Source: CAZEMR01 sp964513465
GTDB taxonomy: Bacteria; Bacteroidota; Ignavibacteria; Kapaibacteriales; UBA2268
Reading direction: 5' to 3'
DNA: 21,461 nucleotides
NCBI GenBank assembly: GCA_964513465.1
Contig: CAZEMR010000051.1
Coordinates: forward strand, 1 to 21,461
This document shows, piece after piece, positions 1 to 8,949 of this stretch. Numbering within the stretch: position 1 is the first letter of the stretch; each line of letters starts with the position of its first letter. The notes beneath the pieces are model-generated. The model searched no databases, had not been told where the DNA came from, and saw nothing but the letters and a program-made list of their open reading frames with translations. The translations under genes and the position numbers were made by a program.

Positions 1-308
1 TACCTGGATCGGCTCCCCACAATTCCGGATCAGCCCGGTTCACCCCCGCGTGTGCGGGGAATACTGCACTGAAACCGAACATGCGTTGTATTTTACCGGT
101 TCACCCCCGCGTGTGCGGGGAATACGCAGGCGTTGTTTGGACGTCTCAGGTCACCTACGGTTCACCCCCGCGTGTGCGGGGAATACAATGTGAACTCTTT
201 TAATCCCCCCGCCATCCGCGGTTCACCCCCGCGTGTGCGGGGAATACTTGACCGTACTAAGCCAATACCAGATATATCTCGGTTCACCCCCGCGTGTGCG
301 GGGAATAC
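1..308 (-). CRISPR. Type I-E CRISPR array, leader-proximal end (partial)
   Basis: Five identical 29-base repeats lie at 36-64, 97-125, 158-186, 219-247 and 280-308, with an exact 61-base period and 32-base spacers at 65-96, 126-157, 187-218 and 248-279. Bases 1-3 (TAC) match the end of another repeat, so 4-35 is a fifth spacer and the array continues beyond the left edge. On the minus strand each repeat starts GTATTCCCC and ends GTGAACCG, with a stem CCCCGC/GCGGGG and loop ACAC. Cutting at the 3' base of the stem leaves the 8-base handle GTGAACCG expected of Cas6e products, while the plus orientation would leave only 5 bases. So the array is read on the minus strand and continues from cas2. 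The newest spacer should be 248-279. All repeats are perfect, as expected near the leader end. Confidence 0.98.
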
Positions 309-316
309 CCTCCGGA

Positions 317-601
317 TTATGCGGTCTCCGAGGGGCGTAGTATCAATTTCAGACCCTCCATTTCTGTGGGTATATAGTCTTTATTATTCCATGACATTAT
401 ATCGAAGCCCTGTTCGGTATTGGTTTTCCATATAAGGGTTATTGAGCCGTCTTTGCATTTTTCTACTGATTTTGTCCATAGTTCTTCTCTTACTAAGCGG
501 CTAATCCTGCCTATGAATACTCCGGTAGATACTTCGAGCATCCATCGGCTGATTTCGCCTCTTAGCGAAGCCGGTACTTTTTTGTATATAAATATTGTCA
601 T
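317..601 (-). CDS. cas2: Cas2e, CRISPR adaptation endonuclease-fold protein
   Basis: Cas2 of subtype I-E (94 residues, the same length as E. coli Cas2), the structural core of the Cas1-Cas2 spacer integrase. It starts MTIFIYKKVP and has the conserved pattern LRGEISRWMLEVSTGVFIG and, later, WKTNTEQGF, which align with E. coli LRGRLAIWLLEVRAGVYVG and WATNTETGF. An upstream in-frame ATG at 634 would add 11 residues with no counterpart in the family. The ATG at 601 instead overlaps the cas1 stop as ATGA, so I chose it. The C-terminal strand (GLKLILRPSETA) is intact. The stop codon at 317-319 lies only 8 bases from the first CRISPR repeat, so any leader signal must lie inside this gene. Confidence 0.96.
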   Translation of the reverse strand: MTIFIYKKVPASLRGEISRWMLEVSTGVFIGRISRLVREELWTKSVEKCKDGSITLIWKTNTEQGFDIMSWNNKDYIPTEMEGLKLILRPSETA

Positions 602-1512
602 TCTTCGTCCTCCTCTTCCGGTGGCAGCCACCATTGGGTGGGCATTGTGGGATCGTTGTCCGGATCAAATGCGTCGGGAATTTCGTCGTCAATTGTAAGC
701 ATTTTTTCAATATTGGGAACGATTTTTCCTAATAGCCTGAGATTCCGAAACGCCTGACGGCATCTTTTCCGAATGGTCGATTCGAGTTTTTCGGGATATT
801 CTGCGGCGGTGGCAAATGCTAATGGCACAATTATCCTGGTTCGGTACAAATCGGCAATGTCATATACAAACGATAATTGCTTACCCTGGTGAATAAAGCC
901 CAGGCCTGGTGAATATCCTGCAGCTATTATCGCAGAATGGCAGATGCCATTCAGGCAGGAAGACGCTGTGGACAATGCTTTGTTCAGGTCGTCTGCGTCG
1001 TCCCAGTTCGACCTGTCGTAGCGGCGGCCTTTCCATTTTACTCCGTATTTTTTGGCAATAATTGCGTATTCGTCCTGCACACGCAGCCCTTCCATCCCGA
1101 GTATGTTTTCGTAACTGATGCATTTGTCGAGTTTCTCTTTGAATCGATATTGAAACATGCGAAGAGCTACTTCTTTGCGGGTATCGGGATTTGATACGAG
1201 TTCTGCCTGTTTTTGCAGCTTGTAGGATTTGTGGGTTTCACCTGTGGAATGGGCATAGTAGCGCACTCCTTCCTGGCCATTCCAGATCAGCAGACACCCG
1301 TTGCTAACGATGCTTTGCACTGCATTGTGGGTAATCGTTGTGCCTGGCCCGAGCATTATCACGCTCAGATTTGCAACGGGTATCTGATATGATCCTTTTT
1401 TGTTGATGAATTCCACTCCGGTTTTTGTTTGTTCAAGTTTTCCGTATTCGAGATAAACATGAGACAAACTGTCGCGGACTTTTGGCAATTGGCGATAGTT
1501 TAACGTCGGCAT
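598..1512 (-). CDS. cas1: Cas1e, CRISPR spacer integrase
   Basis: Metal-dependent integrase that inserts new spacers at the leader-repeat junction, acting with Cas2 as a heterohexamer. Counting from the ATG at 1512 (304 residues), the four active-site residues fall at E141 (in GMEGLRVQ), H208 (in GFIHQGK), D218 and D221 (in FVYDIADLY). These are the numbers known from E. coli Cas1, which supports this start over the ATG seven codons upstream (1533). An AGGGA sequence about 8 bases before 1512 can serve as ribosome binding site. The C-terminal tail is acidic and proline-rich (PPEEEDEE), as in other Cas1e proteins with poorly conserved tails. The stop overlaps the cas2 start by 4 bases. All catalytic residues are present, so adaptation should be possible chemically. 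Confidence 0.97.
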   Translation of the reverse strand: MPTLNYRQLPKVRDSLSHVYLEYGKLEQTKTGVEFINKKGSYQIPVANLSVIMLGPGTTITHNAVQSIVSNGCLLIWNGQEGVRYYAHSTGETHKSYKLQKQAELVSNPDTRKEVALRMFQYRFKEKLDKCISYENILGMEGLRVQDEYAIIAKKYGVKWKGRRYDRSNWDDADDLNKALSTASSCLNGICHSAIIAAGYSPGLGFIHQGKQLSFVYDIADLYRTRIIVPLAFATAAEYPEKLESTIRKRCRQAFRNLRLLGKIVPNIEKMLTIDDEIPDAFDPDNDPTMPTQWWLPPEEEDEE

Positions 1513-1563
1513 GGCTAATTCCCTGTTATACATAAACTTCGATTTTCAAAGAACAAGCAAATA

Positions 1564-2190
1564 TCATGCTAAATTTTTCAGTGATAGCATTCCGAAGCCG
1601 AAGCTCTTTGATGGCCCTATTCCCCGAAGGTATGCTTTTGTAAATAGGCCGGCATTCGTTATTTTTAAAGCGCCGTCGTATTTCACTCCGAATATTGCGA
1701 ATTTGTTTTTATCATCTTTTTCGGGTTGGGATGATTTTTTTACAGGCAATTTAAACGAAGCCATATTTAAATACTCTATCCGGAATCCGCTCTGGTCAGC
1801 TTTTCGCATTATCCATTCGAAATGATCCTTTTCTTTGTACAGTGCAATTTTGGTATTGCCCTGCTTTTTAATCGGATTGGCCACAAGCCGGAAATGATAC
1901 ACACTCATTTGACTAAAACTATCGAGAATGTTCTGATCGGAGATATATTTGGTTTCGTGGCCGGTCAGAAATCCATCGGGAAGCCTGCTGAAATCGGGCA
2001 TTTCCGATGACTGCAAGAGTGTTCTCATTTGTTCGGATTTTCTGCTTAACTGCTCTATCCGGAATAGCATTTCGGGGCGGCGCTCATCGCCGAACATACT
2101 GCACAGTGTCCGGTGCATCTGGTATGGGTCGGAGAAATTTCTTCGCGCAAACCCGCTGGAGGGGTTAAGTACCAATTTACTCAGAAACAT
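1564..2190 (-). CDS. cas6e: Cas6e (CasE), pre-crRNA processing endoribonuclease
   Basis: Cuts each CRISPR repeat transcript at the 3' base of its hairpin and stays bound to the crRNA 3' end in Cascade. The protein has 208 residues, usual for the family. It opens with MFLSKLVLN (first ferredoxin-like strand) and has H26 in YQMHRTL, the position of the catalytic histidine of Thermus Cas6e. The C-terminus carries the glycine-rich RNA-binding loop GIGPSKSFGFGML typical of RAMP proteins. It overlaps the end of cas5e by 14 bases and has a GGGGAG ribosome binding site within that gene. A gap of 51 bases separates it from cas1. Confidence 0.96.
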   Translation of the reverse strand: MFLSKLVLNPSSGFARRNFSDPYQMHRTLCSMFGDERRPEMLFRIEQLSRKSEQMRTLLQSSEMPDFSRLPDGFLTGHETKYISDQNILDSFSQMSVYHFRLVANPIKKQGNTKIALYKEKDHFEWIMRKADQSGFRIEYLNMASFKLPVKKSSQPEKDDKNKFAIFGVKYDGALKITNAGLFTKAYLRGIGPSKSFGFGMLSLKNLA

Positions 2191-2899
2191 TTTTCTCCCC
2201 TCTGGTTACTGGCACATCTTTAAAAAATATGGATATATTTCGCGGCATAAATTCCCTTTTGCCGAAGCTCAGCGGCTGGTCGTTAATCGTCCTGGTCATT
2301 ATGGCGTTATCAATCGAAAGGTCGGCGTCCTCGACCGCAAATCTCCGCTTTATGGTATTATTTTGTTTGTAATTCTCATCTCGTTCAAACTGGCGCTGAT
2401 ATTCGATCGGATATTCTGCCAGGGCATCGATCAGATTTTTATTTACGACACCGTTTTTAATATATACCGGTAAGGAGGGCGTAAATGATTTCCGGCCCAG
2501 GTATAAGTCCCACACCGGCGATCTGAGGGCGCGGTGTATGCTATCGAGCAGCGCCGAATCCTGGCTTTCGAATCCCGCAAGGAAATCGGCGTCCGCCAGA
2601 AAATGGCGGTGTGTTACAATTAAATCCTCTTTCTCTACTGCTCCCTTGGCGCGTATGTATCCGCTTTTTCCGGCAGTGTGGAAATCGGTTTTAATCCGTC
2701 CCTCTCGGTTAACGCGAATGCCAAATCGCATGGCGGAGAGATGGCTAATATCTCCTTCTCTCGGGATGCCCATTGCGGCGCATATCAGGCCGATCACACC
2801 GCTTTTGGTGGGTTCGCGGCCGGTGTCCCGATCGATAAACCGGCTGTGGTCGCCCCATGACTGCATAGGCGCGCGCAGTCTCATTAGCAAGGTGTACAT
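2177..2899 (-). CDS. cas5e: Cas5e (CasD), Cascade subunit
   Basis: Cascade subunit that grips the 5' handle of the crRNA and links the Cas7 backbone to Cse1. The protein has 240 residues. The N-terminus reads RLRAPMQSWGDHSRF, followed by GREPTKSGVIGLICAAMG. This is the near-invariant Cas5e start (LxGPLQSWG...SRF...PTKSGVIGLLAAA). The middle contains the usual THRHFLADADF and LYLGRKSFTPSLPV segments (normally YLxDAxF and LGRxSCxPxxPV). The gene lies 2 bases after cas7e and overlaps cas6e. No key residue appears missing; function is assigned from family similarity. Confidence 0.96.
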   Translation of the reverse strand: MYTLLMRLRAPMQSWGDHSRFIDRDTGREPTKSGVIGLICAAMGIPREGDISHLSAMRFGIRVNREGRIKTDFHTAGKSGYIRAKGAVEKEDLIVTHRHFLADADFLAGFESQDSALLDSIHRALRSPVWDLYLGRKSFTPSLPVYIKNGVVNKNLIDALAEYPIEYQRQFERDENYKQNNTIKRRFAVEDADLSIDNAIMTRTINDQPLSFGKREFMPRNISIFFKDVPVTRGEKNVSE

Positions 2900-2901
2900 A
2901 A

Positions 2902-4080
2902 TTATGCCTCCCGGATATTCGCATTTAAATATTCTTCGGTAGCGGCAATCACATCTTTAAGGCTTCCTGTGATGTTGCCGTTTGCGGACAATGCGCCGAG
3001 CTGATTCAGGGAAGTACATGCCACAGCGACCAGATTGTTTTCGAATCCATACATAGTATTAAGATTTTTCCAGTGTTTGGCCAGCTTTTTTATTGAATTC
3101 TCTGAAAGACTTTTTTTGTTATCGGGGTTCGCAGGTTTTTCGAAAGCGTTGGCCAGATTGGCCGGTGCGTCGTTTTCGCGGATGACAACCATAACAAAAT
3201 CGGGTTGGACATTCTGCGCAAAGGCGTTTTTCTTGCCCGATGGCACAGCAAATACCGAGCCTTCGATAAAGCCGAGTATGCCCTCTTTTGCAAGCTCCTT
3301 TTTATTGCCCAGATTATGCATCAACTGATCGGAATCGATAACGGAATATCTATAGTAGCAAGCACTGTTGAAGGCCGTGCTGCCGATCATACCGGCGCCG
3401 GTCTCGCCTTCGGGGTTCAGATCGTCCACCGCCGTGAAGTAATCGAAATCCATAGAGATAGTATTAGTGGAGATTGCATGGGCTACCTGGCATGCTGCGT
3501 CGATTTTCATTGTGGGAGTATTTGCAAGCATCCGGCCGAAAAGGGCAATATCCACGGAATCAATATGATTGGCATAAGTATCCTTAAATTGCTTAGAGAT
3601 TTTTGTTACAATTGCGCTTAATTCCTTTTGCTCCTTACTTTCCATTTTAGCTTTTTTTTGCAGAGAAATAAGCTTATTCAATTCAAAAATCTGATCGCTG
3701 TATTCGTTTGCAATCGAAGCAAGATTGGCCAGCTCTTTGTCGTCAGTATAATACAGTACCGATGTTTTGTTGTCTTCATCAATTTTGCCGATTACTTGTT
3801 CGAGGACTATTTTAGCAATTACCTGAGCTTTATCTTCTTCAATGTCGGTTTTTAACAATTCTTTTTTAAAATTTCCGAGTGAATATTTGGTTCGGGTGCC
3901 GATATTGCTATCAATTCGTTTTTTGAATTGATCCGAATATCGGATACTCCTCTTCAGGCATTGGGATGAAATACGTGCGCGGCGGAATCCGCCGAATTCA
4001 CAGTCTTTGGGCATACCGCTGTCATCGCGGTTGAGGTTCGATGGGGGGAAGCTTTGCAGCATGTGAAGTTCGATTTTCAT
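2902..4080 (-). CDS. cas7e: Cas7e (CasC), Cascade backbone subunit
   Basis: Forms the six-copy helical backbone of type I-E Cascade along the crRNA spacer. The protein has 392 residues, slightly longer than E. coli CasC. The start is highly typical: HMLQSFPPSNLNRDDSG, then FGGFRRARISSQCLKRS. The motif SMDFDYFTAVDDLNPEGETGAGM and the following FNSACYYRYSVID are also family hallmarks. A lysine-rich, charged segment near residues 145-165 looks like a variable helical insertion. An AAGGGA ribosome binding site precedes the ATG. It lies 33 bases after cse2. Confidence 0.97.
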   Translation of the reverse strand: MKIELHMLQSFPPSNLNRDDSGMPKDCEFGGFRRARISSQCLKRSIRYSDQFKKRIDSNIGTRTKYSLGNFKKELLKTDIEEDKAQVIAKIVLEQVIGKIDEDNKTSVLYYTDDKELANLASIANEYSDQIFELNKLISLQKKAKMESKEQKELSAIVTKISKQFKDTYANHIDSVDIALFGRMLANTPTMKIDAACQVAHAISTNTISMDFDYFTAVDDLNPEGETGAGMIGSTAFNSACYYRYSVIDSDQLMHNLGNKKELAKEGILGFIEGSVFAVPSGKKNAFAQNVQPDFVMVVIRENDAPANLANAFEKPANPDNKKSLSENSIKKLAKHWKNLNTMYGFENNLVAVACTSLNQLGALSANGNITGSLKDVIAATEEYLNANIREA

Positions 4081-4113
4081 TTTATTTCCCTTAATAATTG
4101 ATGTAACATTTAA

Positions 4114-4623
4114 TTATTCTTCGTTTTCGGTTTCTTCTTTGCGGATAGTCCAGAATTTTTCGGCCCAGCGCTTTTGGACGCGCTTATCCCGGTGGCTCCA
4201 CTTTTGCATGTCTTTGCGGAGTTGGTCGAAGTTGATCTCTGCTTTTTTGTCTCTTGCGAATCGCACAATAGGCAGCAGGCGGCGATAAAGGTCGTCGGGA
4301 TGGCTGTTCAATAGTGCGGCGAACCTGGATTCGAAGCTGTCCTGGCCATTACTCATCCCTCGCCACAGTATATGGCAAGTATCACCGAAATTAAAATACT
4401 TCTCGTCGTTATGCAGCTTGTGGATAGCAAACAGAGCGGCCACGCGCTTGTAATTATTCAGCTTGTCGGGGTCTAATTCCGACGGGAGAAAGCGGCCGAT
4501 CACTCTCAGCATTTGAAAATCGGAATCGGGGTCTGCTGCGGCACGACGTATTTCCGCCAGAGCGCCCCGGTTTTGGTCATTGTCAAGACCAGCAAGTTTG
4601 TCGGCAAACGTTTCAGACATCAT
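4114..4623 (-). CDS. cse2: Cse2 (CasB), Cascade small subunit
   Basis: Small alpha-helical subunit, present in two copies along the Cascade belly, that stabilises the displaced DNA strand. The protein has 169 residues. Family features visible are GALAEIRRAA near the N-terminus, the VAALFAIH segment, and SFESRFAALLNSHPDDLYRRLLPIVRFARDK followed by FDQLRKDMQKW, the last matching the conserved Cse2 pattern of L-x-x-D-L-x-x-W. The first ATG overlaps the cse1 stop (ATGA), and an AGGAG sequence inside the end of cse1 is well placed as ribosome binding site. A second ATG follows at once, so the true start may be one codon later. Many basic residues fit nucleic-acid binding. Confidence 0.94.
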   Translation of the reverse strand: MMSETFADKLAGLDNDQNRGALAEIRRAAADPDSDFQMLRVIGRFLPSELDPDKLNNYKRVAALFAIHKLHNDEKYFNFGDTCHILWRGMSNGQDSFESRFAALLNSHPDDLYRRLLPIVRFARDKKAEINFDQLRKDMQKWSHRDKRVQKRWAEKFWTIRKEETENEE

Positions 4624-6263
4624 GCACTCCTTTGTTTATGAAGAATCATATATAAGTAGTTTTTGGCAATTGAAACGGCGCGCATCGCTTTGGCGTTGTG
4701 GCCGAGTGAATCTGTATATTCCTCGAATGATCTCCGCGCGGCTTCGGCGACATATCCATACCACTTCCGCTTGATTTCATCAAAATCGTCGTCGTCTTTC
4801 AGAGCAATCATTTCGAGGCATTCATAGAATGGTATTTCGAGGCGCTCCCAGTAGTTCTGCTCGACTTTGGTGGAGGGGATAGCATTCTTTAGATCAATCG
4901 CTTTTGTTGTCAGGTTCTCAATTTTTTTGATCACTGAAGCATCCTTCAGAGTGAAAAATTCTGACATCTCAATTTTGGTTTGCTCTGCTTCTATAACCAG
5001 TAAACATTTGACTGCATTTTTTAATATGAATGATTTATTTGTCGCAATACTTAGCAATCCGGACATGGCATCGTATTTTTGGTCATTGTCAAGAATAGCA
5101 GGATAGTAGCGGAAACTTTCTTCTTTTGTCTGATGGAATGCGCCAGTTTGTTCATTGTAATTACCAAATGCTTTCGCTTGATAAACTTTCTGGTTCATCA
5201 TGTTTTTTGCGAATGCCAGATTCCTGGGAGGTTTGTCATGCGAGTTTTCAGTATTCAGAATTAAATTCAAATCCCTCCAGATCATTTTATCTTTATTAAA
5301 ACCAAGTTCAAATAATTTTTCCTTTGGCATAATAAGACAGGCCAGCGGATCTCTGTATAACGATATATTATCATCTCTTTCGTAATATTTGCCTTGTTCT
5401 CTGAGTATATTAAAATGCTTTTCATGTTTCGAAAATTTCAGATACAATTCATTGTTCGCTAATATCTTAGCTTCGACAGGATTTTCAGGTTTCGTTATAT
5501 ATAAAAGCCTTGATTGCCAAGTCAAATAATCATACAATCCAGCCGGATATCCCGGAGAAGATGGTTGCGGTTCGTAATCAAGTTCCCAACAGGGGCGGTT
5601 TTCATCCATAGCAGACTGAATAACCTTTGGATGATAAAATGAATTAATCATCAGAGATTTGAATAAGTTTTTCTCCTCAATCCAGAAAATAATTTTTCCT
5701 GCCAAAGCAGATTTCTTGTTTTTGCCCCCGCCACCGCCTAATGCAAATGCCTGTGCAGAAATCAAATAAACAGGGATATTCCGTATATCAACAATAAACT
5801 CCGAAGCATCGGTCGAATGATCAAATAATACTCCTGTATGTCCTGAAGCCATGTCGGTAACAATCGAAACCGGGGACTGCGCTTTAACAAGTTTTTCAAC
5901 TTCTTTATCATTAAGGCTTTTATAATAATTCTTAGCTTGATAAAAAGGGCGTTCATTGTCAAAAACATCAAATCTTGAATGCAAGTCGTAATCCTCGATG
6001 TATTTTGCGAGAGGCTCGGCAGTGAATTTACCTTCCTTCCAGATTCCATTCCAATTCTCCTTACCATGCTCAATTCCGTATGCGCGATATACAAATACCT
6101 GAAGAAAACGCAGAATCGAAATTTCTTCTAATGGATTATCAAGCGCTAACTCTTTGATTTCGTGAGTATTTTCGAAAAAACTATACAAAGAGTGGTATTC
6201 CTTATTATTATTCAGATCAACGCAAGGAATCCATTTCTCTGTCAGCAGATTATAACTTATCAT
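4620..6263 (-). CDS. cse1: Cse1 (CasA), Cascade large subunit / PAM recognition
   Basis: Large subunit of Cascade; it reads the PAM on target DNA and recruits Cas3. The protein has 547 residues, near the 500-residue family norm. It opens SYNLLTEKWIPCVDL, the usual CasA start (NLxxxxWIPV). Residues 170-190 hold AQAFALGGGGGKNKKSA, corresponding to the glycine-rich region near the PAM-sensing loop, and the C-terminal half is helical as expected for the four-helix bundle. It begins one base after the cas3 stop, with a GGGG ribosome binding site overlapping the cas3 end, and overlaps cse2 by 4 bases. Cse1 proteins are poorly conserved; the operon position and N-terminus make the call. Confidence 0.95.
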   Translation of the reverse strand: MISYNLLTEKWIPCVDLNNNKEYHSLYSFFENTHEIKELALDNPLEEISILRFLQVFVYRAYGIEHGKENWNGIWKEGKFTAEPLAKYIEDYDLHSRFDVFDNERPFYQAKNYYKSLNDKEVEKLVKAQSPVSIVTDMASGHTGVLFDHSTDASEFIVDIRNIPVYLISAQAFALGGGGGKNKKSALAGKIIFWIEEKNLFKSLMINSFYHPKVIQSAMDENRPCWELDYEPQPSSPGYPAGLYDYLTWQSRLLYITKPENPVEAKILANNELYLKFSKHEKHFNILREQGKYYERDDNISLYRDPLACLIMPKEKLFELGFNKDKMIWRDLNLILNTENSHDKPPRNLAFAKNMMNQKVYQAKAFGNYNEQTGAFHQTKEESFRYYPAILDNDQKYDAMSGLLSIATNKSFILKNAVKCLLVIEAEQTKIEMSEFFTLKDASVIKKIENLTTKAIDLKNAIPSTKVEQNYWERLEIPFYECLEMIALKDDDDFDEIKRKWYGYVAEAARRSFEEYTDSLGHNAKAMRAVSIAKNYLYMILHKQRSA

Positions 6264-6264
6264 G

Positions 6265-8919
6265 CTAATCCCCTTTTATTATTTGCAAACCAATAATATC
6301 GCAATATTTAAATATCTGATTTTTAAATATACTTTTGCTGTTGATTAACTCGAGGGCAGGCAAATGCTTTAAAGTTTTATTTGATGACATATATGCCTGC
6401 CAGTAATCCGGCATTATATCTTCAATCTCCTCATCGAAGTAATTCGCATTGAGATTGATAGTCCCATAAATGAAATCTTCCGTCTCGCAATGCTTTATGT
6501 TTTTATAACTACTATCCGTTTTAACGCATATATCCCCTTTGTTTTTGAAGAGTAATACAAGCGAAATGCTGAGTTCCCCTAGTCGTGTTTTCATTTTATA
6601 ATATGGATGTTTATGATTTTCTTCCGGCATAGGTTTATCATCATCCGTAAATAAATATTCAAGCTCATTGGGGAGGTATATGCGATTTTCTCTCTTCATG
6701 GCTTGTGATGATTTTATTAAAGAAGTAAACCTTCCTTGCGCTTTATCCACTTGTTCGAGCGAATCCTCCATTCCCTCAATTGGCGATTCAAAATCATATA
6801 CGCCTTCGGCCAGGGGGCGGTAATCATGGGGGAAATTCCATTCGTCGTACTGCTTCAGCATGAAATAAGTGCGGTATATTATTATATCCTCGTACACTCG
6901 CGATATTTCATTGGTTTGCGGCAATCCATCTTCATCTGTTTCGGGCATAATAATATTCATTACCGGATTTTGGGCCGTCTCAGGGCGCATGTTATTATGC
7001 CGGTGCAAGCGTCCGGCACGCTGCACTAACAGGTCAATTGGGGCAAGGTCGGAATACATTACATCGAAATCAAGGTCAAGGCTTTGCTCGATCACCTGGG
7101 TGGCAATCAAAACAGCTCCGCGCTTCCGGGTTTTATCTTTTCCGAAACGACTCAGCACTTCCGCCTCAATTCTTTTTCGGTCGCCAAATGTATAGCGAGA
7201 ATGGAATATAAATATATCAATCTTTGCCGATTCGGCGGCATCTTTAACCATTTCGAAAATTTTTTGGCAGCGACCGACTGAGTTGACGATGTATGCAGTA
7301 TCGCAGCCGGTGCTGGCACTTTCGACAAGATCATTTACAATTTTTTCGTCGTTGCGTACAAATTTGTCGAGCCTGATTTTCTTTTTCTGTTCGCTATGAT
7401 AACTCTTCTGCTCGATCCGGTTGTTTGTCACCTGGGTAATTAATGGATAGTCGTCCTTGCCGGATTCATATTCGTCATTGTCCCATGCTTTTATCATTTC
7501 TGCTTTTAATCCGGCGGGCAGCGTCGCAGAGAGAATTATGACATTCGAGTTCAATGCTTTCAACCATTTAAGTAAGATTAAGAACAGTTCGCTCATATAG
7601 CTGTCATATGCATGAACTTCGTCGAAGATAACTGTCTTTCCGGCAAGCCCGAACAGCCTGAGGAAAAAGTGCCTTACATTCAATATACTCAGGAATGTCT
7701 GATCGACGGTACCCACTCCATACGGCGCCAGCAGACTACGTTTTGACGGCAGAAACCACTCCGGTGCAATTATTTCTTCGCCAGTATCATTTAATTTTAG
7801 GCTGTTGTAATAATTTGCCAATAATTGTTTCATGGTCTCATTCATTCTGCTGTGGCTGTGAATAAGCATAGCGCTCGCTGAGGCCTGGCCTTTGTGTGCG
7901 CATTTTAGAAATGAAATAAATCTGTCATATATCGCGTTGCTTGTTGCCATAGTCGGCATTGCAATATATATGCCCCTGTTATTCTGAGCGGCTTGCTGCC
8001 TGGCGGTCAGATAGAGCGCGGCCTCTGTTTTACCCTCGCCGGTAGGCGCTTCGATAATCGTAATTGAGGGGTTAGAAGTATTTTGTAATGAGATCACTGC
8101 GGTCTGAAGATTAACCGGATTAGTAATATTCTCAAAATAATCCACAAAATCTTTTTCCATTAATGCGGCCGCATTATGAAGGGCGCTTTGGGTTATATTG
8201 TGATCTGCCTTTTTTATAGAATCCTTTCTGTATTGCGCCAATTCACCGATAATTGCGCCATCTCTTGTGAAATTATCCATCGAAGCAATCCAGTCGCAAT
8301 AGACCAAAAATCCAGTAAAAGCAAGATAAAAGGCTGGATTGGATAAAGTAATCGCGGAAATATCTCCCGGGGAATATAGCTCGCATAATTGTTCAATAAG
8401 ATAGAATTGCAATTCCTGCCATTCTTCTCCGCCTGTTTTCTTAATACCTTTTTTAAAATCCTTATTAACGAAAACGGTGCCGTGATGCATGGCAATATAT
8501 TTAGCTATCTGGCTATGAATTGTCTCGCCGGAATGGGCGTTTTTATCCCATCTGCGCAGTATTAATGCGGAGTCGAGGGCGTGACTTCTATAATTATTAA
8601 AGTTATCAAATGGCAATCCGGACTTTTTCAGTTTCGTAATATCCGCACCGATTTTATTCTGGAACTGCGGAGTGCACTTCCCGATGTCATGGAGTGATAT
8701 CCAGAAACACAAAATAGACTTTAAATTTAATGATTCGGAATTATCAAAAAACCGAGAGAAATAATTTAAAAGGCTGCTATCAAGCAGCAATTCACACACT
8801 GATGAAGTATCAATCATATGCGCTATAAGTGGGTAGTTATTGCCATCAGGTGTCGTTTTGCCAATAATATCATACAGCATAGGACTCTTTTGTATAAACT
8901 TGGATAAAAGAGGATACAT
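6265..8919 (-). CDS. cas3: Cas3, CRISPR effector nuclease-helicase
   Basis: Recruited to target-bound Cascade; nicks the displaced strand with its HD domain and degrades it while unwinding. The protein has 884 residues. HD nuclease motifs are H34 (IAHMID), H77-D78 (HDIGK), H113 (RSHALDSA), H145-H146 (MHHG) and D209 (YCDWIAS). Helicase motifs are Walker A APTGEGKT (291-298), DEVH (433-436), SATLP (464-468), QVIEQSLDLDFD and the motif VI segment QRAGRLHRH. The nuclease and helicase are fused in the usual HD-first order with nothing missing. It is the first gene of the operon, preceded by 522 bases with no intact gene before ssrA. No clear promoter consensus was found upstream. Confidence 0.98.
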   Translation of the reverse strand: MYPLLSKFIQKSPMLYDIIGKTTPDGNNYPLIAHMIDTSSVCELLLDSSLLNYFSRFFDNSESLNLKSILCFWISLHDIGKCTPQFQNKIGADITKLKKSGLPFDNFNNYRSHALDSALILRRWDKNAHSGETIHSQIAKYIAMHHGTVFVNKDFKKGIKKTGGEEWQELQFYLIEQLCELYSPGDISAITLSNPAFYLAFTGFLVYCDWIASMDNFTRDGAIIGELAQYRKDSIKKADHNITQSALHNAAALMEKDFVDYFENITNPVNLQTAVISLQNTSNPSITIIEAPTGEGKTEAALYLTARQQAAQNNRGIYIAMPTMATSNAIYDRFISFLKCAHKGQASASAMLIHSHSRMNETMKQLLANYYNSLKLNDTGEEIIAPEWFLPSKRSLLAPYGVGTVDQTFLSILNVRHFFLRLFGLAGKTVIFDEVHAYDSYMSELFLILLKWLKALNSNVIILSATLPAGLKAEMIKAWDNDEYESGKDDYPLITQVTNNRIEQKSYHSEQKKKIRLDKFVRNDEKIVNDLVESASTGCDTAYIVNSVGRCQKIFEMVKDAAESAKIDIFIFHSRYTFGDRKRIEAEVLSRFGKDKTRKRGAVLIATQVIEQSLDLDFDVMYSDLAPIDLLVQRAGRLHRHNNMRPETAQNPVMNIIMPETDEDGLPQTNEISRVYEDIIIYRTYFMLKQYDEWNFPHDYRPLAEGVYDFESPIEGMEDSLEQVDKAQGRFTSLIKSSQAMKRENRIYLPNELEYLFTDDDKPMPEENHKHPYYKMKTRLGELSISLVLLFKNKGDICVKTDSSYKNIKHCETEDFIYGTINLNANYFDEEIEDIMPDYWQAYMSSNKTLKHLPALELINSKSIFKNQIFKYCDIIGLQIIKGD

Positions 8920-8949
8920 AAATATACATAGAAAGTAAATTAAATGTAT

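Noticed and set aside
341..353. IHF-like TATCAATTTCAGA in cas2 as a full IHF site
   Set aside because: The 5' half fits WATCAA but the 3' half should be TTR and is AGA; too weak to annotate.
133..435. Plus-strand ORF of 100 codons across the CRISPR array
   Set aside because: It is a translation of repeats and spacers (HPRVCGEY recurring) and of the antisense of cas2; it is not a gene.
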